Assembly (NCBI RefSeq): GCF_907163105.1
Contig: NZ_OU015321.1
Span: 682,001 to 746,000, forward strand
Direction of reading: 5' to 3'
DNA length: 64,000 nt
From: Cloacibacterium caeni
GTDB lineage: Bacteria > Bacteroidota > Bacteroidia > Flavobacteriales > Weeksellaceae
The notes under the pieces are model-generated. The model was not told where the DNA came from. It worked only from the letters and a program-made list of their open reading frames with translations, and made no database searches. The position numbers were made by a program, and so were the translations under genes. Of this stretch, positions 33,126 to 42,700 are shown piece by piece; position 1 is the stretch's first letter, and every line of letters starts with the position of its first letter.

Positions 33126-34979
33126 ATGAAACTTTGTATTGCAGAAAAACCAAGTGTAGCAAGAGATATCGCTAAAGTTTTGGGAGCTACCACTCCTAAA
33201 AGTGGCTATATGGAAGGCAATGGTTACTGCGTAACGTGGACTTTCGGACATCTGTGTACCTTGAAAGAGCCTCACGATTACGCACCCGAATACAAAGCGT
33301 GGAATCTCTTCTTACTGCCCATAATTCCTAAAAATTTCGGAATTAAATTAATCAACAATACCGGAGTAGAAAGACAGTTCAAAGTTATAGAATCTTTGGT
33401 CAAAGAATGTGAGGAGGTCATCAATTGTGGGGATGCTGGTCAAGAAGGAGAACTCATTCAGCGATGGGTTTTACAAAAAGCCAAATGTGATAAACCTGTA
33501 AAAAGACTCTGGATTTCTTCTTTGACGGAAGATGCCATAAAAGAAGGTTTTGAAAAATTAAAATCTGCCGAAGATTACAAAAATCTCTACTTAGCAGGAA
33601 ACGCCAGAGCAATAGGAGATTGGCTTTTAGGAATTAATGCCACCCGTTTATTCACCAAAAAATTTGGTGGTAACAAAGCCGTTTTATCCATTGGGAGAGT
33701 GCAAACACCTACTTTGGCAATGCTCGTGAAACGCCAAAAAGAAATAGACGCCTTCGTGCAAAAAGACTATTGGGAACTCAAAACCAAATACCGAGAAGTG
33801 TTTTTCACAGCGGCAATTGACCGTTTACAATCTGCAGAAAGAGCAGAAAAAGGTTTAGAATACCTGAAGCAAAATCTTTTTGAAATCATTGCTTTTGAAA
33901 TCAAAGAAGGAAAAGAGAAAAATCCACGATTGTTCGACTTAACGGGACTTCAGGTAGAAGCCAATAAAAAATATGGATTTTCTGCAGAAAGCACACTCAA
34001 TTATATCCAAAGCCTCTACGAGAAAAAACACACCACTTATCCTAGAGTAGATACTACCTACCTTTCGGAGAACTTATATCCAAAAATTTCTGGAATTCTC
34101 AGAAGCATGAATTTTTATTCAGACTTAACGGCTCCTCTTTTAGAAGCGCCAATTCCAATGTCAAAAGCCGTTTTTGATGATGCCAAAGTCACAGACCATC
34201 ATGCGATTATTCCAACGGAAATTCCGCCAACCTCCAATTTGACCAGAGAAGAAAAATTAGTCTATGATTTGGTGGCAAAGCGTTTTATAGCGGTTTTTTA
34301 TCCAGAATGTAAAATTTCCAATACTTTGGTAGAAGGTCTGGTAGGAACCATCAATTTCAAAGCGTCGGGAAAACAAATTCTCGAGCCAGGTTGGCGCATC
34401 GTCTATGCCAAAGACCAAAAAGAAACGGCTGAAAAAGAAGAAAAAAATGAAGAACAACTTATTCCCGAATTTACAGTGGGCGAAAAAGGCGAACACGAAC
34501 CTTTCGTGCATCAGGGAAGAACTTCTCCGCCAAAACCATATACAGAAGCTACATTGCTAAGAGCCATGGAAACCGCTGGAAGACAAGTGGAAGACGAAGA
34601 ACTGCGTGAACTTTTGAAAAATAACGGCATCGGTAGACCTTCTACCAGAGCAAACATCATAGAAACACTTTTTAAAAGAAAATACATCGAAAAGAAAAGG
34701 AAAAATCTTTTCGCGACTCAAACGGGTATTGATTTAATTGATACCATAGAAGATGAATTGTTAAAAAGTGCCGAACTAACAGGAGAGTGGGAACAAAAAC
34801 TCAGAAAAATTGAAAAAGGCGAATACGAGGCACAAAAATTCAAAGAAGAACTCATAGAAATGGTAACCCAACTCACCAAAAAAGTTATCGACAGCAAAGG
34901 AAAAGTCATCTCTTTTCAAGAAGAAAAACCCATCAAATCCAAAACCAAAAAGAAAAAAGACAACAATCCCGGCGACTGA
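33126..34979 (+). CDS. topB: DNA topoisomerase III
   Basis: A 617-aa type IA topoisomerase. The Toprim domain starts MKLCIAEKPSVARDIAKVLG and has the acidic NCGDAGQEGELIQRW. NARAIGDWLLGINATRLFT and SIGRVQTPTLAMLVKRQ follow, the active-site tyrosine is in KHTTYPRVDTTYL (Tyr305), and LLRAMETAGRQV, GIGRPSTRANIIETL lie in the second half. The C-terminus is a lysine-rich tail without zinc fingers. The stop codon (GAC TGA) lies within a copy of the GACTGAG..TAGTCGAAGTC repeat, so the last residues may derive from the repeat. Confidence 0.95.
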   Translation: MKLCIAEKPSVARDIAKVLGATTPKSGYMEGNGYCVTWTFGHLCTLKEPHDYAPEYKAWNLFLLPIIPKNFGIKLINNTGVERQFKVIESLVKECEEVINCGDAGQEGELIQRWVLQKAKCDKPVKRLWISSLTEDAIKEGFEKLKSAEDYKNLYLAGNARAIGDWLLGINATRLFTKKFGGNKAVLSIGRVQTPTLAMLVKRQKEIDAFVQKDYWELKTKYREVFFTAAIDRLQSAERAEKGLEYLKQNLFEIIAFEIKEGKEKNPRLFDLTGLQVEANKKYGFSAESTLNYIQSLYEKKHTTYPRVDTTYLSENLYPKISGILRSMNFYSDLTAPLLEAPIPMSKAVFDDAKVTDHHAIIPTEIPPTSNLTREEKLVYDLVAKRFIAVFYPECKISNTLVEGLVGTINFKASGKQILEPGWRIVYAKDQKETAEKEEKNEEQLIPEFTVGEKGEHEPFVHQGRTSPPKPYTEATLLRAMETAGRQVEDEELRELLKNNGIGRPSTRANIIETLFKRKYIEKKRKNLFATQTGIDLIDTIEDELLKSAELTGEWEQKLRKIEKGEYEAQKFKEELIEMVTQLTKKVIDSKGKVISFQEEKPIKSKTKKKKDNNPGD

Positions 34980-35462
34980 GAATAGTCGAAGTCCGGTATC
35001 TGAGCCTGTCAAATTCCGTTGGCTGAGCTTGTCAAAGCCACTTTATCATTCCGTAGGAACCCCGATTTCTCAAATTTTAATCCGTGACTTTCATCACATC
35101 ATCATCTCATCACCACATCCCACATCAATTTCCCCGCCGCTTCATAGCGAATGAATTTCGCCAACTTAGCTCACTTAAAAAAGCAATTCAAAGAAAAAAA
35201 TCTTTGCGATTCAAAAACAATTCTCCCATTGAAACAGATTTCTAATCATGAGTAAAATATATAACCTTGTCATTCTGAACGAAGCACAGCGTAGTGAAGG
35301 ATCTCTTCAAAAGGCAAAATATTTCAAAATCACATCTTCACGACTTTACAATTTTACAATTTCTCCTGATGGCGTAGATTTCTAATCCGTGACTTTCCCT
35401 CACATATTTCATTTATTTTGTATAAATTTGTTAGAAACTAAATAACCCAAGCACTTCTAAAT
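34977..35462. repeat. Repeat-rich intergenic region
   Basis: About 480 bp without a gene. It contains GACTGAG..TAGTCGAAGTC and TGGCTGAGCTTGTCAAAGCC hairpin repeats (about 34976-35038), an AATCCGTGACTT repeat (about 35078-35091) running into CATCAC-type simple sequence, a CGCTTCATAGCGAATGAATTTCGCC element (about 35148-35215), a GTCATTCTGAACGAAGC element (35269-35307), and a GGCGTAGATTTCTAATCCGTGAC element (35371-35393) joined to a promoter-like segment. All recur elsewhere in the window. Confidence 0.75.
35371..35445 (+). promoter_or_regulatory. Repeat-borne promoter module, copy 1
   Basis: 75 bp that align without gaps to 47344-47418 with about ten mismatches. The module joins the palindromic GGAT..ATCC repeat to ATTTCATTTATTTTGTATAAATTTG, and ends TTAGAAACTAA. 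It contains the -7 match TAAATTTG (35423-35430). In both places an unrelated hypothetical gene follows. Confidence 0.6.
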
Positions 35463-36350
35463 ATGAAATCATATTTCAATTATTTTCTAATTCTAATACT
35501 TCTTTCTTTTATCATTATCTCTTGCAAGACAAGGGAGACCAACTACATTACTTATTATAATAAAGTAAATGAGATTGATAGCATCTACAGAATTGCTCAA
35601 AGACCTAAATTAGCAATAAAAAAAATCAGAAAATTATTCAAAGAGTTTCAACCTAAAAATCAAGAGAGAATAGAAGAATTTGAAAATTATATTTATTTGA
35701 GTGATAAGTATCAAAAAAATTTCGGAGGTAAAAAAAATCTGTACAAGTTTATTACTTTAATTGCACCTTATAGAAACGCTTATCAAGAGCATTTACCCTT
35801 GTTAAAAAATATGGAATAGACAGTTTAGAAGCAGCCAATGAAACAGATTTATGGGTGAGGTCAAGAGAAAAAGTATTAATGGATTCTATTACAACTCTTT
35901 TTATACGTGATCAAGAAGGAAAACGTTTAGATGTAAATATAAGTGCTAGAAATGATTTAAAAAATGCGAACCTTATGAAGTGGATATTTGATAATTATGG
36001 ATATCCTTCTTTACAAAAAGTGGGTGTTTTTGGGAATGATGATGTCTTTTTACCAATGAGTACCTTTTTTAGTCACATGTCGGCTTCGCAAGATTATCCT
36101 TATTTTAAAAAAAAAATTAAAAAGATATTTAGAAATGGGGGATTGTACTCCACGTGAATATTCAACGATGGTAGACCGTTATCATTTACAAGTTTTAAAA
36201 GACAAAATACTCTATGGTTCTTATATTGGAATAGATGGAATTTCTGATACAATTCAAGTAAATAAAAATCGTAAAAGTGTAGGTTTACCATCATTAAAGC
36301 ATAACAATATAATTACAAAAGACTTTTTAAAAAAGTTAAATAAAAATTAA
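35463..36350 (+). pseudogene. Hypothetical lipoprotein with two compensating frameshifts
   Basis: Three ORF pieces form one protein. Piece 1 (35463-35819) starts with a lipoprotein signal (LILLSFIIISC). Its frame is lost at the A run 35804-35809; one more A would continue as LKKYGIDSLEAANETDLWV into piece 2 (to about 36116). The frame is lost again at a 10-A run (36107-36116); one A fewer would continue as KRYLEMGDCTPREYSTMVDRYHLQ into piece 3, which ends at 36350. Corrected, it would be 295 aa. I do not recognise the family; the GDCTPREYSTMVDRYHL segment suggests an enzyme-like helical domain. Both lesions are in poly-A runs, so sequencing error is possible. Confidence 0.72.
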
Positions 36351-36382
36351 CCACGATCGCGCGGATTTTTAATCCGTGACTT
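36351..36382 (+). repeat. Palindromic GCGCGGATTTTTAATCCGTGAC repeat
   Basis: A copy of the CGGATT-N-AATCCG hairpin repeat, immediately after the frameshifted lipoprotein gene and before the S41 peptidase gene. Confidence 0.7.
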
Positions 36383-36434
36383 CCTTCATCTCATAACTCA
36401 TAACCCAATTCTTAAATTTTAATAACCTCCTGAA

Positions 36435-37379
36435 ATGAAACTAATACCAATTTTCTTTTTTGTGATTACTTCATCATTTGCATTTGGTCAATTTAATGAT
36501 AAAAAAGAATTCAAAAAAGTGACAAGTGAAATCTTAGACATTATTAAAAGAAAATCAATGGTCAGAGATTCTATTGACTGGCCTGAATTTACCCATGAAA
36601 TTGAAAACGAGGTAGATAACGCAGATTTATCCCAAGCAAATTTTATAATTTATAAGATCATCAGAAAACTAAGAAGCTATGGTGATAATCATTCTATTTA
36701 TCAAGACAAAATTGAGACTGAGACCTATTATTCAAAAAAAGATTCAATTTCATACCCTACCTCTAAATTAATAAATGGAAATATAGGTCTATTAATTTTA
36801 CCGTCTCATTTATCAATGAATCCAGAGGAAAATTTAAAATATGCTACTACTCTAAGAGAAGAAATTCAAAATTTGGATCAAAACCAGATTTCAGGTTGGA
36901 TTATAGATGTAAGAGAAAATGAGGGAGGTAATATGTGGCCAATGATTGCAGGACTCAATCCTTTAATTCAAGATGGAATTGTAGGATTCTTTGCAAGTAA
37001 TAAAACCATTACAAATTGGTATTCAAAATCAATAAAGCCAATTGGAGTTAAGAGAATGACAAATAATTATAAATGCAAGGATTTAAGCAAAAAAATTGCA
37101 GTTTTAATAAGTGACAAAACGGCAAGTAGTGGTGAAATGACAGCAATATCTCTTCTAGGTAGAGAAAATTCAAAAACATTTGGTAATAAAACTGCTGGAT
37201 ACACAACAGCTAATGCAATGTATAAACTGAGTAACGGGGCAACTCTTCTTTTAGCGGTGAGTTATTCAATGGATAAAAATAAAAAAAAATATACCGATGG
37301 AATTAATCCAGATATATGGATTGAAGAAAATGAGGATATATTAGGGAGTGCAGTAAAATGGTTAGAAAAATCAGAATAA
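36435..37379 (+). CDS. S41-family peptidase (secreted)
   Basis: A 314-aa protein with a signal peptide (MKLIPIFFFVITSSFAFGQ). The S41 (C-terminal-processing/tricorn-like) core shows NGNIGLLILPSHLSM, GWIIDVRENEGGNMWPMIAGLNPLI, and the catalytic region IAVLISDKTASSGEMTAISLLG (Ser231/Ser232), then KTFGNKTAGYTTANAMYKLSNGATLLLAVS. There is no PDZ domain, as in many small bacteroidete members. It lies between two copies of the palindromic repeat. Confidence 0.88.
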   Translation: MKLIPIFFFVITSSFAFGQFNDKKEFKKVTSEILDIIKRKSMVRDSIDWPEFTHEIENEVDNADLSQANFIIYKIIRKLRSYGDNHSIYQDKIETETYYSKKDSISYPTSKLINGNIGLLILPSHLSMNPEENLKYATTLREEIQNLDQNQISGWIIDVRENEGGNMWPMIAGLNPLIQDGIVGFFASNKTITNWYSKSIKPIGVKRMTNNYKCKDLSKKIAVLISDKTASSGEMTAISLLGRENSKTFGNKTAGYTTANAMYKLSNGATLLLAVSYSMDKNKKKYTDGINPDIWIEENEDILGSAVKWLEKSE

Positions 37380-38084
37380 ATAAACATCGATAGCATGGAT
37401 TGCTAATCCGTGAATACAAATCAGAACTCTGTCATTCTGAACGAAGCGTAGCAAAGTGAAGAATCTCTTTATAAGGGATAGTGTCCTTTTCTACATGCAT
37501 AAACTGAAAAACTAGTGCACTTCCCACAACATCTCCGATGTTCCTCAGTGCGCTCAAAAACACAATCATTTCACCGATTCTCCGTGAACTTTGTGATAGA
37601 AATACTCGCACCTCGCACGCCGCATCTCGCACCTCATCCTGATGGCGCGATTTTCTAATCCGTGACTACAAACCAGAACTCTGTCATTCTGAACGAAGCG
37701 CAGCAAAGTGAAGAATCTCTTTATAATAGAATATGTTCTTTTCTACATACATAAACTGAAAAACCTGTGCACTTGCAAGAACATCTCCGATGTTCCTCAG
37801 TGCGCTCAAAAACACAATCATTTCACCCTATCTCTGTGAACTCTGCGATAAAACCTATACTTCATAACCCATCACCTCATCCCTCATAACTATATAACTT
37901 CATTACTTCGTCATTCATCCTCAAATTCTCAAATGAACCCCGCACTCAGAACCCCGAACCTCGTATCTAGTTTCATCAATTCATCAATTCATAACTCATA
38001 ATTCATAACTCATAACTCATAACTATATAACTTCATCACCTCCTCACTAAAAAAAATTGATAAAATCTATCTATTTTAGTTCGT
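37380..38084. repeat. Repeat-rich intergenic region with a duplicated 190-bp block
   Basis: Two similar blocks start at 37422 and 37674 (252 bp apart). Each has CAGAACTCTGTCATTCTGAACG (37431-37469; 37683-37721), then TACATGCATAAACTGAAAAAC-like sequence and GATGTTCCTCAGTGCGCTC, then ATCATTTCACC. TAATCCGTGA palindromic elements precede both (37386-37413; 37641-37667). A third copy of the TGTTCCTCAGTGCGCTC block is at 46867. A CATAACT/CATAATT tandem repeat lies at 37973-38022. No credible gene. Confidence 0.78.
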
Positions 38085-38099
38085 TTAGTTCCGAACTAA
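38085..38099. promoter_or_regulatory. Palindromic operator of the GbsR/MarR regulator
   Basis: TTAGTTCCGAACTAA is a perfect 7+1+7 palindrome. It is preceded by a further half site TTTTAGTTCG (38076-38083) and lies 31 bp upstream of the regulator ATG. Its position over the promoter suggests autoregulation of the efflux operon. Confidence 0.62.
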
Positions 38100-38130
38100 T
38101 TGGTAAATTAGCGCCTCAATTCATTTCTAA

Positions 38131-38592
38131 ATGAAAAATAGTCTACAAATAGAACCTCAAGTATATCAAGAATTAGTAGATTTCTATGGTCAACTCTTTG
38201 ATATGCCACCACTTTCTGCTAAAATTTACGCATACCTTGCTTTTGATTTTGAGCGTAAAGGATTATGCTTTGATGAATTGGTAGAAACTTTCTGTGCGAG
38301 CAAAAGTTCTATCTCTTCGAGCATTAATTTTTTGCTCAATGCAGAACTCATCAAATCACTCAATAAAATCGATGAAAGAAAGAGATATTTTCTCATCAAC
38401 GAAAGCTTTATCAACATCAGATTTGAAGAAATTGTGACTCGAATGAAACGAGAGATAAAAATTTTAGACCAATTAAGTGAGTTTAGAAGAACTCAGGTCA
38501 ATAATACCGAGTACGAAAAACGATACTCACTTTATAAATCCCTTTTAGAAAAAAACATTGCCAATATTCAGGAAACATTAGACAAATTATAA
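38131..38592 (+). CDS. GbsR/MarR-family transcriptional regulator
   Basis: A 153-aa winged-helix protein: ELVDFYGQLFDMPPLSAKIYAYLAF, then the DNA-binding segment FDELVETFCASKSSISSSINFLLNAELIKSLNKIDERKRYF, and a helical dimerisation tail. It is the first gene of an operon with adaptor, RND pump and outer-membrane channel (3-bp gap to the adaptor), the usual arrangement of a drug-responsive local repressor. The ligand is unknown. Confidence 0.9.
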   Translation: MKNSLQIEPQVYQELVDFYGQLFDMPPLSAKIYAYLAFDFERKGLCFDELVETFCASKSSISSSINFLLNAELIKSLNKIDERKRYFLINESFINIRFEEIVTRMKREIKILDQLSEFRRTQVNNTEYEKRYSLYKSLLEKNIANIQETLDKL

Positions 38593-38595
38593 ATT

Positions 38596-39798
38596 ATGAA
38601 AAAATTGAATCATATGAAAAATATTTTTTTACTCCTCATCTTATCAATTCTATCAGTCATTTCTTGTAAAAAACAAGAAGAGAAAAAAGACGGTCCAAAA
38701 CCTTATCCCGTAATCAGTGTAGAAACCAGAAACGTAACAGGATATGATGTCTATCCTGCTGCGATAAAAGGAGTAGTAAATAATGATGTTCGTGCAAAAA
38801 TTCAAGGATATATTACTCAGGTTTTAGTAGATGAAGGCCAATATGTAACCGCTGGTCAACCGCTGTTCAGACTAGAAACCAACATGCTAAGCGAAAATGC
38901 AGATGCTGCAAAATCTGGAATTACGGCGGCACAAGCCAATGTTTCTGCGGCGAGAGCAGCTGTAAATGCAGCGCAAGTAGAAGTAAATAAATTAAAACCT
39001 TTGGTGGAAAAAAATATCATCAGCAATGTACAATTGCAGACGGCTTTAGCAAATTTAGCCAGAGCACAAGCGCAACTGTCACAAGCAGTGGCTTCTCAGC
39101 AACAAGCATCTGCTAACTATAAGTCAGTACAGGCGAATATCAATTATTCCATCATCAGAGCGCCTATTTCAGGAATTGTAGGAAAACTGCCATTGAAAGT
39201 TGGAAGTTTAGTTGGCCCTTCGGATGCTACACCGCTCACTACCATTTCAGATACCCGTTCTGTATATGCATATTTCTCCATGAATGAAAAAGAATATTTA
39301 GATTTTTTAGAAAAATCTTACGGAGCTACAGTTCCTGAGAAAATCAAAAATCTACCCAACGTAGAACTGGAATTAGCCAACGGAAGTCTCTATCCAGAAA
39401 AAGGAAGAATAGAAGTGGTAACAGGTCAGATTGACCCAGCCACAGGAACCATTCAATTCAGAGTAGGTTTCCCTAATCCTTCTAAATTACTCACCAACGG
39501 AAACAGTGGAGCCATCAGATTTCCTAAATTCTATGACAATACTTTAGTGGTTCCAGAAAGTGCTACCTATGAACAGCAAGGTATGGTTTACCTATTCAAA
39601 GTAGAAAAAGATACCGCTAAAAATACAGTGATTGAAGTACAGGACAGAATTAATAACATGGTCATCATTAAATCTGGCGTAAACAAAGGTGACAAAGTAG
39701 TAGCTGCAGGAATTGGCGGACTAAAACCAGGAACGGCAATTATTCCAAAACCTGCAAAATTTGATAGCATTGTACAATCTATAAAACCGCTTTTCTAA
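38596..39798 (+). CDS. RND efflux periplasmic adaptor subunit (MexA/AcrA-like lipoprotein)
   Basis: A 400-aa membrane-fusion protein. Lipobox ILSVISC follows the signal peptide; an internal ATG at 38614 would also keep the signal. VRAKIQGYITQVLVDEGQYVTAGQPLFRLE and INYSIIRAPISGIVGKLPLKVGSLV are the two lipoyl half motifs around a long Ala/Gln-rich hairpin. Then come TTISDTRSVYAYFSMNEKEYL and VPESATYEQQGMVYLFKV, as in AcrA. It ends on the first base of the pump start codon (TAATG). Confidence 0.93.
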   Translation: MKKLNHMKNIFLLLILSILSVISCKKQEEKKDGPKPYPVISVETRNVTGYDVYPAAIKGVVNNDVRAKIQGYITQVLVDEGQYVTAGQPLFRLETNMLSENADAAKSGITAAQANVSAARAAVNAAQVEVNKLKPLVEKNIISNVQLQTALANLARAQAQLSQAVASQQQASANYKSVQANINYSIIRAPISGIVGKLPLKVGSLVGPSDATPLTTISDTRSVYAYFSMNEKEYLDFLEKSYGATVPEKIKNLPNVELELANGSLYPEKGRIEVVTGQIDPATGTIQFRVGFPNPSKLLTNGNSGAIRFPKFYDNTLVVPESATYEQQGMVYLFKVEKDTAKNTVIEVQDRINNMVIIKSGVNKGDKVVAAGIGGLKPGTAIIPKPAKFDSIVQSIKPLF

Positions 39799-42700
39799 TG
39801 ATAAAGAATTTCATCAACAGACCGGTTTTATCAACCGTAATTTCTATTCTCATCGTTATTTTAGGGGTGCTGGGATTGATGGCTTTACCCGTAACTCAAT
39901 ATCCAGATATCGCACCGCCTACGGTAAGCGTATCGGCAAATTATACAGGAGCCAATGCAGAAACGGTGATGAAAAGTGTAGTAGTGCCGTTAGAAGAACA
40001 AATCAACGGGGTAGAAGGAATGAGCTATATCACTTCTTCTGCGGGAAATGACGGTTCGGCGAACATTCAGATATTTTTTAAACAAGGAGTAAACCCAGAT
40101 ATTGCTGCCGTAAACGTGCAGAACAGAGTAGCCAGAGCTACACCGCTTTTGCCAAGCGAAGTAACGCGTTCTGGAGTGGTAACGCAGAAACAACAGACCA
40201 GTGCGCTAATGTACCTCTCTTTTTACTCAGAAAATAAAAAAATAGATGATGTTTATCTTCAAAATTATTTGAATATCAATGTTATTCCAAACATCAAAAG
40301 GATTAATGGAGTAGGAGATGCCAATGTAATGGGTGGAAAAAATTATTCCATGAGAATTTGGCTAGACCCAAATAAACTAGCTGCTTATGGACTGAACCCT
40401 ACAGATGTTACCGCAGCGATAAACGAACAGAGTAGAGAAGCTGCTGCAGGTTCTATCGGACAAAACAGTGGTAGTTCTTTTGAATACGTCATCAAATACG
40501 TTGGGAAATACAACAGCAAAGAACAGTATGATAACATCATCATTAAATCTTTTGGAAACGGACAAAACCTAATGCTGAAAGATGTGGCTAAAGTAGAATT
40601 GGCCGCACAATCTTATACAGGAAGAGGGGAAAACGGAAATTCTCCAGCCATAAGTATGGGGATTTTCCAAACGCCGGGTTCTAATGCACAAGATATTATC
40701 AACGATATCAAAGCTTACCTAAAAACCGCTGAAAACGACTTCCCAGAAGGGATTCACTATACCGTAAACTTTGACACCAATGAGTTTCTGGATGCCTCTA
40801 TCGAAAAAGTAGTCCATACTTTAATTGAAGCGTTTATCTTGGTATTCATCGTAGTATTTATTTTCTTGCAAGATTTCCGTTCTACATTGATTCCGGCAAT
40901 TGCAGTTCCCGTATCGATTATTGGAGCGTTTTTCTTTTTGAATCTTCTAGGATATTCATTGAATTTATTGACGCTTTTTGCTTTGGTTTTGGCGATTGGT
41001 ATTGTGGTAGATGACGCCATCGTAGTAGTAGAAGCAGTACACGCCAAAATGGAACACGGCATTAGCGATGCCAAAAAAGCTACGATTGAGGCCATGCACG
41101 AAATTACAGGAGCGATTATCTCTATTACTTTGGTAATGGCTGCCGTTTTCATTCCGGTAACTTTTATTGAAGGACCTACTGGTGTGTTCTATAAACAGTT
41201 CGGGATTACCTTAATCGTGGCGATTTTAATCTCAGCAATCAACGCATTAACATTGAGTCCAGTGTTGTGTTCATTATTTTTAAAACCTCAACATCACGAT
41301 AAAGAATACGAAGAAAAAACCACCATGGGAAAATTCTTCCACAGATTTAATGCAGGCTTCAAAGCATCTACAGACCGTTATGGAAGAGCTTTTGTATATC
41401 TGATCAGACACAAGAAAGTGACCGTTATTATTTTTGCCATTACCATGGGAATTTTATGGTGGGCAAATGCTTCCATGAAAAAAGGTTTCGTTCCGAATGA
41501 AGACCGCGGAATCATCTTTACAGATGTTCAACTTCCTGCAGGAGCTTCTATGGAAAGAACGTATAACGCTTTGAAAGCGATTCAACAAAAAGCCTTACAA
41601 ATTCCGGGAGTGAAAAACGTGACCATTTCTACAGGAAGAGGTTTCTTATCAGGAAACGGAAGCAATAATGGTTTGGCGTTCATCAGACTAAAACCTTTTG
41701 AAGAAAGAACCAGTGACGACGAAAAAATAGAAAACATTACCAAAAAACTCTTCGGAATGGCAGCTACGGTTCCAGATGCTAAAGTAGTGTTTTTCCAACC
41801 ACCTTCTGTTCCAGGTTTTGGAAGCAGTGCAGGTTTTGAAGCGGTTTTACTGGATAAATCAGGGGGTGATTATGCAGATTTAGACAAAGTGACGCAAGAA
41901 TTCATCGGGAAACTCATAGAAAGACCTGAAATAGAATTTGCACAGACTTCTTTTAATACCAAGTATCCTCAGTATCAAATGTCGATTAATGTTCCCGTTG
42001 CAGAGCAATCTGGCGTTTCGGTAACGGATATTTTGAATACCATGCAAGGTTACATCGGTGGAATTTATGCAGCAGATTTTACCAAATATGGAAAACAGTT
42101 TAGAGTGATGGTGCAAGCGTTACCAGATGCCAGAAAATCTCCTGAAAGTTTAAATGCCTTATACGTAAAAACCAAATCTGGAGTAATGGCGCCGATTTCT
42201 CAGTTTGTAACCTTACAAAAAACCTATGGTCCGCAATCCGTAAGCCGTTACAACTTATTCACTTCCGTGAAAATTACAGGTTCTAATGCGCCGGGTTACA
42301 GTACCGGAGACGCAATTAGAGCAGTACAGGAAGTGGCAGATGGTGCACTCAACCAAAACTACGAAGTAGAATTTACAGGTTTGTCAAGAGAAGAATTAGC
42401 TTCTGGCTCTCAAACGCTGTTGATATTCCTCTTGAGTTTGGTATTTGTGTATTTCATTTTAGCAGCGCAATATGAAAGTTATATCTTACCGCTAATTGTG
42501 ATTATTTCCCTTCCATTAGGAGTGATGGGTGCGTTTTTAGGTCAAAAATTAGCAGGCTTAGAAAACAATATTTATTTCCAAATTGCCCTAATCATGTTGG
42601 TAGGTTTATTGGCGAAAAATGCCATTCTAATTGTAGAATTTGCAGTGCAAAGACGTCATCACGGCGAAACCTTAGTCATGTCTGCCATCAATGCAGCAAA

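Noticed and set aside
37432-37632. 66-aa minus-strand ORF
   Set aside because: Lies within the duplicated repeat block; the second copy of the block does not keep the frame.
34977-38084. Repeat-bounded genes as an integron array
   Set aside because: No integron integrase is seen, and the repeats lack the attC structure with R and L boxes; REP-like elements fit better.
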